This document shows positions 36,280 through 45,322 of a DNA stretch of 64,000 nt, in pieces (position 1 is the first letter of the stretch; the number at the start of each line of letters is the position of its first letter). The notes below the pieces were generated by a model that had not been told where the DNA came from, did not search any database, and saw only the letters and a program-made list of their open reading frames with translations. A program made the translations under genes and the position numbers. The stretch is from Victivallis lenta (GTDB lineage Bacteria > Verrucomicrobiota > Lentisphaeria > Victivallales > Victivallaceae), in NCBI RefSeq assembly GCF_009695545.1, contig NZ_VUNS01000017.1, positions 52,035 to 116,034 of the forward strand, given 5' to 3'.

Positions 36280-37212
36280 TCACCGGTCGAATGGAAATGC
36301 AAACTGCTTGTGCAAATTTTGCATGGACTCCGCCGCGATGAACCGTTTGCGGTAGTCGCGCGGCGATACGCCGAACTTGCGGCGGAACATCTTGCTGAAA
36401 TAATTTCCGTCGCCGAAGCCGCAGCCGACGGCGATTTCGATGATGCTCTCGCTGCCGTCGCGCAGTCTGCGCGCCCCTTTTTCGAGCCGGAGATTCAGCA
36501 GGTGGTCGATCGGGCTCGTTCCGAGCATCTCGCGGAACATTCGCAGGAGGGAGGATTTCGAGAGCCCGAAGTCGGCGGCGAGGGTGTCGAGCCGGATGGT
36601 CCGGCCGCTGTGCTCGTCGAGGTAATTCAGAATCCGGCGGAATTTCAGGCTGCGGTCGTTCTCTTCCCGGCGGGAGGCCGGGCAGGCGCGGCAGACGATT
36701 CCGGCGAACTGCAGGAACAGCGCCGCGACCATGCACATCCAGCCCTCCTGCCGCAGCTCTTCTTCGCGCAGGATCTGAAGGATGATCTCTTCGGTCCGCT
36801 GCAGCTGCTCGTTGCTGAGGACCGCCCGGCTGCAGCTCCGCAGTCTGCCGGGCTTCACCGGTTCGCTCTCGAAAAAGCTGCGGTAGCCGGCCGATTCACG
36901 CAGATCCAGCAGCTGCGGCTCGAGCGAGTCGTGCCGGTAGATGAAGTTGGCGAGCTCCAGGTTCTTCAGCTCCTCATAGGTGTGCGGGCTGTACGGCTTG
37001 ATCAGGAACACGTCGCCGCGGTGGATCGGGCAGCGCCCCTCCTCGGTGATGTGAATGCCGGAACCGCTGCGGACGTAGACGAGCTCGTGGAAATCGTGAT
37101 AGTGCATGAATTCGCTGATCTGGCCGTAGTTCCAGTTCACGAGGCAGACGCTCATCTTCTCCGACGAAAACAGCTTGTCGCCGCGGACGAAGTTGTACTG
37201 TTTCAGCTCCAT
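36280..37212 (-). CDS. AraC-family regulator with cupin sensor domain
   Basis: A 310-residue activator. The N-terminal cupin domain (about 20-110) contains HYHDFHELVYVRSGSG and GDVFLIKPYSPHTY; the C-terminal AraC double helix-turn-helix has LAADFGLSKSSLLRMFREML and IIEIAVGCGFGDGNYFSKMF. ATG 37212 is preferred over GTG 37218 because GGAG is 7 bp upstream. It precedes the DUF4886 gene and diverges from the large GH-A protein, with a strong promoter in the 118-bp gap. Probably controls both directions in response to a sugar. Confidence 0.92.
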   Translation of the reverse strand: MELKQYNFVRGDKLFSSEKMSVCLVNWNYGQISEFMHYHDFHELVYVRSGSGIHITEEGRCPIHRGDVFLIKPYSPHTYEELKNLELANFIYRHDSLEPQLLDLRESAGYRSFFESEPVKPGRLRSCSRAVLSNEQLQRTEEIILQILREEELRQEGWMCMVAALFLQFAGIVCRACPASRREENDRSLKFRRILNYLDEHSGRTIRLDTLAADFGLSKSSLLRMFREMLGTSPIDHLLNLRLEKGARRLRDGSESIIEIAVGCGFGDGNYFSKMFRRKFGVSPRDYRKRFIAAESMQNLHKQFAFPFDR

Positions 37213-37240
37213 CGCCACTCTCCGGGGTTATTTTGACCAT

Positions 37241-37269
37241 ATTATACCTCTTTGTGAACAGATCGTCAA
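37241..37269 (-). promoter_or_regulatory. Promoter of the AraC-DUF4886 operon
   Basis: On the minus strand TTGACG (37264-37269), 17 bp, TATAAT (37241-37246), 29 bp upstream of the AraC start. Confidence 0.75.
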
Positions 37270-37330
37270 GGTCTGCCGGGGAAAATCGTGACATAATATG
37301 TACAGAAACAACCCATCAGCAGGAGTATTC

Positions 37331-40150
37331 ATGAGCAAGATGCAAAAATGTCTGACCGGATTCCTTTGGGCGGTGCTGGCCGTCCTGACGGCGGGGGGGG
37401 CCGTTCCGCCGGAAATCGAACGCCCGCCGCAGCCGTTCCTCGTCGAATTGCTGGCGCAGGAGCGCGGCCGCTGGAAATTTGAATCCCCGGTCGGGCAGGA
37501 GCTCGCTCATCCGGGCCGGGTCGGGCTTTATGCGGCCGGAGCCGGCATCGCCGACCGGGTCGGACTCCTGCTTGAGAATCCGGAGTTCCCGGGCGACCGT
37601 TCCCGGGCGGAATGGAAGGAGATTACGCCGGAACCGGACGGCTCCGGCTTTTTGATCCGCGAACCGAATTTTTCGATGCGGCTCCGGCTGCAGCCGGGAA
37701 AGGACGGCGAGATTCCGGCCGAGCTGTCGGAGATTCGTCTCGGCCCCGCGCCGGCGGGCAGATGGAATTTCACCGGGCTCTATCTGCGGGTCGGCGGGAG
37801 CTATCGGTCGCTTGAGCTCACCGGGCCGAACGGTTCGTTCAAGCTCCAGACCGGCCGGGTCGGTTCGGTTTTCAAAGCCGGGGAACCGGTGGAGCTCATC
37901 GCGGTCCGCCGCGTCCCGGCTCCGCGCCGCGCGACTCTGATTCTGCGCGACTATTACAGCGGCGCTGAGCTTTCCCGCCGTCCGGTCGAGCTGACCGGAC
38001 GGGTCGTGAAGCTTCCGGCGGAGCCCGGCCGGTTCGGCAGTTTCGAGGCGGAGCTGCTGACTGCGGACGGATGCTCCGCGAAGCTGCGGCTGACCCGGAT
38101 TCCGGCGCCGGAAAAGGTCGCGCACGAAAAATCGTTTATGGGCATCAACGTTTTTCAGCAGCAGCACTGGTATTACAGCTATCAGCTTCCGCTCTTCGCG
38201 GCGGCCGGAATCCGCTGGGTCCGGCCGTGGCTGCACTGGGAGAACACCTGGAAGATGCAGGAGCCCGAGCGCGGCAGGTTCGATACCTCCGCCCTCGATG
38301 CGATGCTGAGAAGACTTGCGCTGCACGACCAGAAGCTCGAATATATCTTCTACAACTGCGCTCCGTGGCTGGTGCCGGGCCGGTCGACCGAGATGACGCC
38401 GCTCGATGCGGAGCAGATGAAGCTCTGGGAGGCGTATGTCGGCCGCATCGTCCGCCACTGTTCGCCGCAGGTCACGGATTACGAGGTCTGGAACGAACCG
38501 GACCTGCTGGCCGGGCACAACCCCGCTTTCTCCGCCGGTTTCTATGCAAAGCTCACCCGGCGGACGGCCGCGGCGGTCCGCGCCGCGAATCCGGCGGCGA
38601 AAATCCACACCCTGTCGCATGCGAATGTCCGCGAATGGCTCGAGGCGGCCGGCGACGCCGGAGTCGCGGCATCGACCGACGTGGTCACGCTTCACACCTA
38701 TGCGCCGGCCGAATATTTCGTCCGGCGCGAGCTCGCCCGGCAGAAGCTGCTCGACTGCGGCGGATTTTTCGGCAAACCTCAGTATTTCAATGAAATCGGC
38801 GCGGCCGGCTACGACGGCTGCCCGGAGTACTCCGGAGCGTTTCCCGGCACGAGCGAAAAGCGGCAGGCGGAGCAGCTTGTGATCAATTACGCGCAGGCGA
38901 TGCATTTCGCGGGGGCGGAGGGGAAGGTGTTCTACTTCTGCAGTCTCGATCCGCGCGACAGCCGCGATCCCTCCGGCCGCACCTGGGACAGCAGCATCGG
39001 GCTGCTCTACCTCGGACTCCAGCCGAAAACCGCATTTGCTTCGCTCGCGGCGACCGCGAAGCTGCTTGACGGCCGGACCTGTCTCGGCCGGGTCGAAGTG
39101 AACGACGCGGTCCGTTACGTCGCTTTTTCGGGCGGCCGCGCGGTGGTCTGGAGCGACGTCCCCGGTGTTTCCGTCAAGGCGTCTGAGCTCGGCTGCGCGC
39201 CTGGCGAAGCGATCGGGGTGTTCGATCTCTTCGCAAACCCGGTTGCGTCCGGCAGGGCAGAGGACATGACGATCGACCTTTCTCGCGGCCCGGTTTTTCT
39301 GACCGGCAGCGAGACGCCCGGCCGCCGCGCCGCTGCGGAGCGGAACGCATGGATGGCCGAACGCGGCCGGGTTGCGGCGGCCGAACGGCAGGTCGGCCGC
39401 GTTCGGCCGGTTGCCATGACCCGGAATTCCACTGCCGAAGCGGCGTTCCGGATTCCGGCCGGCAGCCGGGTTGAAGTCCGCGTGCCCGAAGGGTTCCCGG
39501 CCGCCGTGGAGGAGGAGGCTCCGGACGGTTTGTTCCGGCTGAAGCTGCGGGCCGGGGACAGTTCCGGCGCGGGTGCCATCCGCTGTATCGTCACCTTGCC
39601 GGATGCGTCGCTTCCCGCGGTCGTCCGGACGATTCCGGTGATGGTCGACCGGACCACGCTGGTCGAGGACGGCGCCTTCGACAACGGTTCGCTCGATGAA
39701 TACCAGCTGGCGGGGCCGGAGATGTTCGATCCGGCGGAGGGGGCGATGAGGTTGAACGGGCCCTTCGACAGCCGGACGCACCTGCATTGCAGGCCGCCGT
39801 ACCGCTCCGACCGGCCGCTGCACTTTTCGGTCCGCCTCCGGGGGCGGCTCAGTCCGGGGGTGAAGCTGTCGTTCAACGTCGCCTTCTTCCGGGAAGGGTG
39901 GCTCGGCACCTGGAGCCCGGCGGCGCACGGGGAAAACTCCATCGCAAGCGAGGCATTCAGGGGCAGGAGCTCTGCGATTCCGGAGGAGCTCGCGGAGTGG
40001 ACGACGGTGAAAGCCGTCCTGCCCGCCGGAATCCTGAACGCGCCGGAGGCGAGAGCCATTTTCTTTCTCGACATCCGGGGCGGCAGGCCCGGCGACGCAA
40101 TATGGATCGACAATCTGGAACTTTATCAGGAAAGGGAAGCCGTGAAATGA
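37331..40150 (+). CDS. Large secreted clan GH-A glycosidase (GH39-like)
   Basis: A 939-residue exported protein ([24 protein letters not shown] signal region). About 240 residues of beta-sandwich precede a TIM barrel from about residue 265 ([18 protein letters not shown]). Acid/base Glu389 is in YEVWNEPDL and nucleophile Glu488 in [12 protein letters not shown], the GH-A pattern seen in GH39 and related families. The C-terminal 350 residues are beta-rich, the last 140 resembling a carbohydrate-binding domain ([20 protein letters not shown]). AGGAG lies 5 bp before ATG 37331. Its stop overlaps the start of the next pseudopilin by 4 bp. Family assignment is by catalytic motifs only. Confidence 0.82.
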   Translation: MSKMQKCLTGFLWAVLAVLTAGGAVPPEIERPPQPFLVELLAQERGRWKFESPVGQELAHPGRVGLYAAGAGIADRVGLLLENPEFPGDRSRAEWKEITPEPDGSGFLIREPNFSMRLRLQPGKDGEIPAELSEIRLGPAPAGRWNFTGLYLRVGGSYRSLELTGPNGSFKLQTGRVGSVFKAGEPVELIAVRRVPAPRRATLILRDYYSGAELSRRPVELTGRVVKLPAEPGRFGSFEAELLTADGCSAKLRLTRIPAPEKVAHEKSFMGINVFQQQHWYYSYQLPLFAAAGIRWVRPWLHWENTWKMQEPERGRFDTSALDAMLRRLALHDQKLEYIFYNCAPWLVPGRSTEMTPLDAEQMKLWEAYVGRIVRHCSPQVTDYEVWNEPDLLAGHNPAFSAGFYAKLTRRTAAAVRAANPAAKIHTLSHANVREWLEAAGDAGVAASTDVVTLHTYAPAEYFVRRELARQKLLDCGGFFGKPQYFNEIGAAGYDGCPEYSGAFPGTSEKRQAEQLVINYAQAMHFAGAEGKVFYFCSLDPRDSRDPSGRTWDSSIGLLYLGLQPKTAFASLAATAKLLDGRTCLGRVEVNDAVRYVAFSGGRAVVWSDVPGVSVKASELGCAPGEAIGVFDLFANPVASGRAEDMTIDLSRGPVFLTGSETPGRRAAAERNAWMAERGRVAAAERQVGRVRPVAMTRNSTAEAAFRIPAGSRVEVRVPEGFPAAVEEEAPDGLFRLKLRAGDSSGAGAIRCIVTLPDASLPAVVRTIPVMVDRTTLVEDGAFDNGSLDEYQLAGPEMFDPAEGAMRLNGPFDSRTHLHCRPPYRSDRPLHFSVRLRGRLSPGVKLSFNVAFFREGWLGTWSPAAHGENSIASEAFRGRSSAIPEELAEWTTVKAVLPAGILNAPEARAIFFLDIRGGRPGDAIWIDNLELYQEREAVK

Positions 40151-40797
40151 AAAAGAGTTTTACTCTGATCGAACTTCTGGTCGTGATCGCGATCATCGCC
40201 ATTCTTGCTTCGATGCTTCTGCCGGCGCTGAACCAGGCGCGGGAACGGGCGAGAACCGCCTCGTGTACCGGCAATCTGAAGCAGCTCGGAACCGCCGCGT
40301 TGATGTATGGCGGCGAAAATGAGGATTTCATCGTGCCGAGCCAGGGGGCGGAGTGGGGGAAAAAGTGGTTCAACCGCCTGCTCGAAACCAGCCTCGGCGG
40401 GAGTGAGAAGGTGCTGATCTGTCCCTCCTGTACCGAGGGGGATTTCATCACGGCGGACAAGTTCGACGACGGCGTGAAGCGGAAGCTCAGCTATGCCGGG
40501 CTCGCGCAGGTTATGGGCATGGCGAATCTCGAAGGTTATCGCTACAGCAAGCTCGGAGCGCTGCGCGAGCCGTCGCGGACCTGGCTCATCACCGATTATT
40601 CCGGTTCGGTCGATCCGATGGCGTTCATTTATCTCCGGAGCGATCTCAATTACGCGGAGAGATTCCGGCCTCCGTTCCGGCACGGCAACGTGATGAACGT
40701 CGCGTTCCCGGATGGGCATGCCGAAGGGGTCCGCCGGCCGGAGCAGCCGTCCGGACTCGATGCCGGCTGGCTCTTCGCATCGCCCGTCAATCAGTGA
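40147..40797 (+). CDS. Pseudopilin-like protein, translationally coupled to the GH-A enzyme
   Basis: A 216-residue protein starting [17 protein letters not shown] and [17 protein letters not shown]. The C-terminal box is [17 protein letters not shown] with exact H-X9-DG spacing. The start overlaps the upstream stop (ATGA at 40147-40150), so it is coupled to the GH-A enzyme. It is the only pseudopilin here that follows rather than precedes its glycosidase. The last 11 bp overlap the end of the convergent LacI gene. Confidence 0.92.
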   Translation: MKKSFTLIELLVVIAIIAILASMLLPALNQARERARTASCTGNLKQLGTAALMYGGENEDFIVPSQGAEWGKKWFNRLLETSLGGSEKVLICPSCTEGDFITADKFDDGVKRKLSYAGLAQVMGMANLEGYRYSKLGALREPSRTWLITDYSGSVDPMAFIYLRSDLNYAERFRPPFRHGNVMNVAFPDGHAEGVRRPEQPSGLDAGWLFASPVNQ

Positions 40798-41836
40798 AGA
40801 AGCGCGGATTGACCGCCAGCGTGCCCGGAATCCGTTTGCTGATCCGGGCCGTTTTCCGTTCGATGAGTTCGATGAGGGAGTCGATTGCGGCGCGGCCGAT
40901 TGACAGGTCATCGACCTGTCCCGCCGCGAGCTCCTGCGGCAGCAGCGGCCGGTTCGACGCGCAGTCGAGCGTCGCCATCCGGAGCATGTCTCCGCCGGTT
41001 CCGAACGCCTCGGCCGCTTCGAGCACGCCCGGGGTCATGTCGCGCGAGACGTTCAGGATGCCGTCGAACTGTTCCCGCTTCAGCGCCTCGAAGGCGGCGT
41101 TGCGTGCTTCATCCGGCACATAGCGCGAAAACCGGGTGACCAGCCGGACGCCGCTTCCGGCCAGCGCGTCGTCGACGCCGAGCCGCATCGCGGCAGTCAC
41201 CGAGCTTTTTTCGGGGCCGGCCAGATAGAGCAGCTTCCGGCAGCCGGCGCGGACCATCGCACCGGTCACCTCCGCGGCGGTCCGGCGGTAGTCGCTGGCG
41301 ACCGTATTGACCTGCACGGAATCCTCCGCCGCCGGCGTACTGGTGATGAAGAGATACGGCATGCCGTTCTCCTCGAGCTCCCGGTAATAGCCGCATTCGG
41401 GGGAGGCCCCCCAGATCAGCAGCCCGTCGATGGTCCCGGCGCGGAAGAGCCTCTGGTAACTTTCGTCCGGCCGCTTCTCCTCGTTGCGGAACAGCAGCAT
41501 CAGGTGATAGTCGCTTTCCTCGAGCCGCGGCTCCATGCCGCTTAAGATATCGACGAAGTGCGAATCCCCGAATACATTGCCGGGCGTCATCGGGTGGGCC
41601 GGAACCAGAAGCCCGATCACGCCGCTGCGGCGGCGGAACAGCCGCTGCGCGTTGACGTTCGGCACATAGTTGAGTTCCCTGGCCGCGGCGAGCACCCGCT
41701 CCTGCGTCGCCGGGGGAATCTTGCGTCCGGCCCGGTTGTTCAGCACCTTCGAGACGGTACAGGTCGAGAGGCCGACGTACCGGGCGAGGTCGCGGATGCT
41801 GCAGCTGCGTCCGGCCGGATATTCTTTTCCGTTCAT
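40787..41836 (-). CDS. LacI-family transcriptional regulator
   Basis: A 349-residue regulator from ATG 41836. Helix-turn-helix [20 protein letters not shown] at about 13-32, then [23 protein letters not shown] and a sugar-sensor domain ([51 protein letters not shown]). The start overlaps the prmC stop by 4 bp, so it is translated from the prmC transcript. Its target is not obvious: the closest glycosidase operons are convergent (37.3-40.8 kb) or upstream (42.8-49.3 kb). Confidence 0.9.
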   Translation of the reverse strand: MNGKEYPAGRSCSIRDLARYVGLSTCTVSKVLNNRAGRKIPPATQERVLAAARELNYVPNVNAQRLFRRRSGVIGLLVPAHPMTPGNVFGDSHFVDILSGMEPRLEESDYHLMLLFRNEEKRPDESYQRLFRAGTIDGLLIWGASPECGYYRELEENGMPYLFITSTPAAEDSVQVNTVASDYRRTAAEVTGAMVRAGCRKLLYLAGPEKSSVTAAMRLGVDDALAGSGVRLVTRFSRYVPDEARNAAFEALKREQFDGILNVSRDMTPGVLEAAEAFGTGGDMLRMATLDCASNRPLLPQELAAGQVDDLSIGRAAIDSLIELIERKTARISKRIPGTLAVNPRFFTD

Positions 41837-42702
41837 CCCGCCGCCTCCGTTCCGGCTTCTTCGGAGCGGCATGCCGTGATGAACCGCTCGCGGTGCGTGT
41901 AATCCTGCATGGCGGCGACCTCCCGGAACGAGCCGGTCGCGGCGAGCAGCCCGGCGAGACGCGGAACCTGGGCCGGGGCGAGCTCGAAGATGATTCTGCC
42001 GCCGGGATTCAGGTGCGGCGCAGCCTCTTCGGCGGCGCGGCGGATCAGGGCGAAACCGGCGTCGGGAGCGGTCAGCGCGAGCCGCGGTTCGTGCACGCGC
42101 ACCTCCGGCTCGAGCGCGGCGTACTCTTCGTCGGTCACATACGGCAGGTTGGCGGCGATCAGGTCGAACTTTTCCCCGCCGACCGCGTCGAAGAGGTCGG
42201 ATTCGAGAAAGCGGACCTGCGTCAGCCGGAGCCGTTCGGCGTTGTGCAGAGCGATGGAGAGCGCAGGTGTGCTGACGTCGACCGCCGTAATCACGGCGTC
42301 GGGCCGTTCGTCGGCCACGGCGAGAGCGATGGCGCCCGAACCGGTGCCGAGGTCGAGCAGCGAACCGCCCTGCGGCAGCGTATCGACCGCCCATTCGACC
42401 AGACACTCGGTTTCGGGGCGCGGAATCAGCACTTCGGGCGACACGTCGAGCCGGATGTTCATGAAGTAGGCGTAGCCGAGCAGATATTGCAGCGGTTCGC
42501 GTCCGGCCCGGCGCTGTCCGAGCGCCCGGATCCGCTTTTCGAGATCGGCCGGAACCGTCGCATCGGACTGCAGGAACAGTTCCGCCCGGTTGAACCCGGC
42601 GAGTTCGGAGATCAGGATGTCGGCTTCGACGCCGGCGCTTTCGATGCCGGCCGAGGTGAATTTGTCCAGAAGTTCGCGTCGCAGTTCAAAATAACGGCTC
42701 AT
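41833..42702 (-). CDS. prmC: Peptide chain release factor N5-glutamine methyltransferase
   Basis: A 289-residue SAM-dependent methyltransferase that methylates the GGQ glutamine of release factors. The N-terminal helical domain (about 1-85, REPLQYLLGYAYFMN) is followed by the Rossmann domain with IPRPETECLVEWA, LLDLGTGSGAIALA and the substrate-binding motif NLPYVTDEEYAAL. The motif is NLPY instead of the usual NPPY, a variant found in some PrmC proteins. It heads a two-gene unit with a LacI regulator, an unusual partner; prfA normally accompanies prmC. Confidence 0.9.
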   Translation of the reverse strand: MSRYFELRRELLDKFTSAGIESAGVEADILISELAGFNRAELFLQSDATVPADLEKRIRALGQRRAGREPLQYLLGYAYFMNIRLDVSPEVLIPRPETECLVEWAVDTLPQGGSLLDLGTGSGAIALAVADERPDAVITAVDVSTPALSIALHNAERLRLTQVRFLESDLFDAVGGEKFDLIAANLPYVTDEEYAALEPEVRVHEPRLALTAPDAGFALIRRAAEEAAPHLNPGGRIIFELAPAQVPRLAGLLAATGSFREVAAMQDYTHRERFITACRSEEAGTEAAG

Positions 42703-42766
42703 CGCTGCGGCGCCCTCCGGAAGAATTTGCGAAAAAGTGTACGTTTCAGTTCATCGTTCATATTAT

Positions 42767-42794
42767 AATATATCGTCGCGCCGGGCTTTTGCAA
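42767..42794 (-). promoter_or_regulatory. Possible promoter of prmC
   Basis: Minus strand TTGCAA (42789-42794), 16 bp, TATATT (42767-42772), within a short AT-rich patch that also contains TATAAT shifted by 5 bp. Confidence 0.4.
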
Positions 42795-42827
42795 ATGCTC
42801 CCGGCCTCAAAATCCGGAGGCATTTGC
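42791..42827 (-). terminator. Hairpin after the GH-A gene at 42839
   Basis: GCAAATGC (42791-42798) pairs with GCATTTGC (42820-42827) and the stem extends inward with CCGG/CCGG after small mismatches. It lies 12 bp beyond the stop of the minus-strand glycosidase. It has no long T-run. Confidence 0.45.
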
Positions 42828-42838
42828 ATCGGAAATGC

Positions 42839-45322
42839 TCATTTCCGATAGTAGAGGACGAGATCGCGGATCTGATAGTCGAGAAACCGCGAACCCGGAT
42901 TGAAACCGATGGAGAGCCGTTCCGGGCGGAGGGCGTCGCCGCGCAGCGCGTCGGGGAGATCGGCCGGGAGGACGTAAATCCGCCGCCATTCCGCCGTCGG
43001 GTTCGGGATGGGCAGGAAGCTTTTCGTCCCGCCGGAATCCTGCAGCACGGCGAAAGCGTTGTTGTAGCCGCTCCCCTCCCGCTGCTCGGCCCTGACCGAA
43101 AATGCGATCGCCGCGAGTTCTCCGTTCGCCCGTTCTTCTCCGGTCAGCGGAAGCATCGGGTAGACCCATTTGTCATCGCCGCAGCCGGTGAAATCGACCC
43201 GGAAGCCGCCGTCCTCCTTGCGGGTGAATGTTCCGGACGACTCCGGCACCCAGCGGCTGCCGTTCCCCGGGTCGACCGGCACCGGCCGGAAGAGTTCGGC
43301 CAGCCGTGCCGGGAACAGTGCGAAAGCTGTGAGCGGCGGGATCGGCCTGCCGCCGAAACTGCCGCCGAAACGCAGTTCTCCGTGGGCGGCGCTGCCGTGG
43401 AAGGCGGTGACGAGAATCTCCAGCTGCACCCGGCCGCCCGGCGGGACCGTGACGGTCCCGGGCAGCCCGGAAACCGTGATCTCCTCGTTGACCGAGAGGG
43501 TTCCCGTCTGTTCGCGTTCCCCGAAGTTGTAGACGCTGAGCCGGAAGGCGGCGGGCAGTTCGAGCGTCATCGACTGCTGGTCGGTGATCCGGCGGTTGTC
43601 GTCCGGGGTCAGCTGCAGGACGATGGAGGTGTCCGACGCGGCGTCCGGCGCGGCATTCCGCGGGACGGCCGGAGCCGGGATTGCCGGGCGGAGTCCGCGC
43701 ACTCCGGACAGATAGCGCGGAAAGCGTTCGGCCGCCAGTCTGAGTTCGGTCCCGCCCGGCAGGCGGGTCACGGCGCCCATGAGATCGGTTTGCCGCAACT
43801 CTTTCGCCTGTCCGGGCAGAGTGAGCGTGAATTCGGCGGTCGCTGCGGACCGGTCGTACGCTTCGAGCTCTTCGACCGTATATTGGTGCCAGAGCGCATG
43901 TTCGTCGACCGTGCCGGAGCGCAGCCAGTAGACGACGGTCTGGCTGCCCGCATCGTCTCCGTACAGGTAGGCGGCGACTTCCGGCGGCGTTTCGAGCCGG
44001 CCGAGGCAGCGGAGATTTCCGAGCTGTGCGCACAGATTCGCATAGGCGGCGAACTGCGGGGTCACCCGGTAATCCCAGGTCATCATCCCCCACACCTTGC
44101 GGTTGCCGCGTTCGTTGTAGGGCAGCAGGACGAACGGGAAGTTCCGGGCGATTCCGAGCGATTGCATGACGACCGCCGACTTGACCGTGAATTCCGCGAG
44201 CAGCCGGTTCTGGGCGAATGAGTGTTCCCGGCGGTCGAAAAAAGCCTCGTTCACCTCGAACGGATATGCTTTGCCGCGCTGAAAGACCGGGTCGACCTGC
44301 CCGTATCCCTCACAGTGGGTGCCGCTTTCGGTGATCCACAGCGGTTTCGGGGCGAGCTTGCGGGCCGCATAAGCGGCGTTGAGGCCGGAGACGAATTCCG
44401 GATAGCTCGACAGCGGCCCGTAGAGATGGAATGCGGCCGCGTCGAAGTAGGCGTAGGTCCCGTTGGCAAGAAACCGCTCGAAATAGCGCACCGGCTTCGG
44501 GAACCACTCGGTCAGCCCGCCGGTGATCACCGCGAGCTGCGGCCGGACCGACCTGATTCCGAGGGCCGCCGCCTTGTGCGCCGCGGCGAGTTCCCACACC
44601 GGGTCGTGACAGAACCAGTCGGCATTCTGCTCATTCCAGAACTCCAGCGCGTTGAGTTCGGGGCCGAGTCCGGCGGCGAGGCTCCGGGCGTAGGCGTACA
44701 CTTCGCGCAGGTCGTCCGGCAGCGTCCGGTTCCGCCGGCGCATGGCGGAAGGCGCGTCGTGAAAGACGGTCAGCACTTCGAGCCCGCGTTCGCGGAGCAG
44801 CCGGGCACAGGCGAGGAACTGCTTCCAGTCGGTTTTGCCGTCCGGTCCCGGCTGCGTATCGTTCCAGCCGAGCCGGTCGCGCACGATCGACACGCCGAGC
44901 AGCCGGGCGAGGTCGGCTCCGCCGGCGAACATGTTTTCGCCGGCTTCGGGGGCGCCGCACCCGATCCAGCTCAGGGCCGAATCGATCCCGTAAAAGCCTT
45001 CGGAGGTCCGGCGGAGTTCCGCCGGATCGGCGACGACGGCGAACGGCGTCCACTCCGTACCGGCGCCGATGGTGTAGTAGCCGGGCGGCAGCCCGTGGAG
45101 CCTGATTTCGGCGGAAAGCGTTCCGCTCCGCACCGTCTCCTGCCGCCAGTTCCGGACTTCGAATTCCGGCGCGGGCGTACCGGCGTCCGTGCAGTGAAAA
45201 CGCACTTCATCGCCGGTGGTGAAGATATTGCCGATCCGGCCGGTGGTCAGTTCGGCGGAAGCCGGAACTCCGAGCGCCGCGGCCGCCGCCAGCGCGGCGA
45301 TTTTTTTCCATGTCCTGTTCAA
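42839..45322 (-). CDS. Secreted clan GH-A glycosidase, TTG start
   Basis: An 827-residue protein. TTG at 45322 is chosen as start: AGGAGG is 6 bp upstream, and the frame then opens with basic residues and a signal peptide (WKKIAALAAAAALGVPASA). An N-terminal beta domain is followed by a TIM barrel from about 110 (FYGIDSALSWIGCGAPEAGE). Glu231 in EFWNEQNAD and Glu332 in LWITESGTHC are the probable acid/base and nucleophile, as in GH39/GH5-like enzymes. The last 350 residues are beta-sandwich domains. The start overlaps the upstream stop by 4 bp (TTGA), so the two large proteins are translationally coupled. Confidence 0.82.
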   Translation of the reverse strand: MNRTWKKIAALAAAAALGVPASAELTTGRIGNIFTTGDEVRFHCTDAGTPAPEFEVRNWRQETVRSGTLSAEIRLHGLPPGYYTIGAGTEWTPFAVVADPAELRRTSEGFYGIDSALSWIGCGAPEAGENMFAGGADLARLLGVSIVRDRLGWNDTQPGPDGKTDWKQFLACARLLRERGLEVLTVFHDAPSAMRRRNRTLPDDLREVYAYARSLAAGLGPELNALEFWNEQNADWFCHDPVWELAAAHKAAALGIRSVRPQLAVITGGLTEWFPKPVRYFERFLANGTYAYFDAAAFHLYGPLSSYPEFVSGLNAAYAARKLAPKPLWITESGTHCEGYGQVDPVFQRGKAYPFEVNEAFFDRREHSFAQNRLLAEFTVKSAVVMQSLGIARNFPFVLLPYNERGNRKVWGMMTWDYRVTPQFAAYANLCAQLGNLRCLGRLETPPEVAAYLYGDDAGSQTVVYWLRSGTVDEHALWHQYTVEELEAYDRSAATAEFTLTLPGQAKELRQTDLMGAVTRLPGGTELRLAAERFPRYLSGVRGLRPAIPAPAVPRNAAPDAASDTSIVLQLTPDDNRRITDQQSMTLELPAAFRLSVYNFGEREQTGTLSVNEEITVSGLPGTVTVPPGGRVQLEILVTAFHGSAAHGELRFGGSFGGRPIPPLTAFALFPARLAELFRPVPVDPGNGSRWVPESSGTFTRKEDGGFRVDFTGCGDDKWVYPMLPLTGEERANGELAAIAFSVRAEQREGSGYNNAFAVLQDSGGTKSFLPIPNPTAEWRRIYVLPADLPDALRGDALRPERLSIGFNPGSRFLDYQIRDLVLYYRK

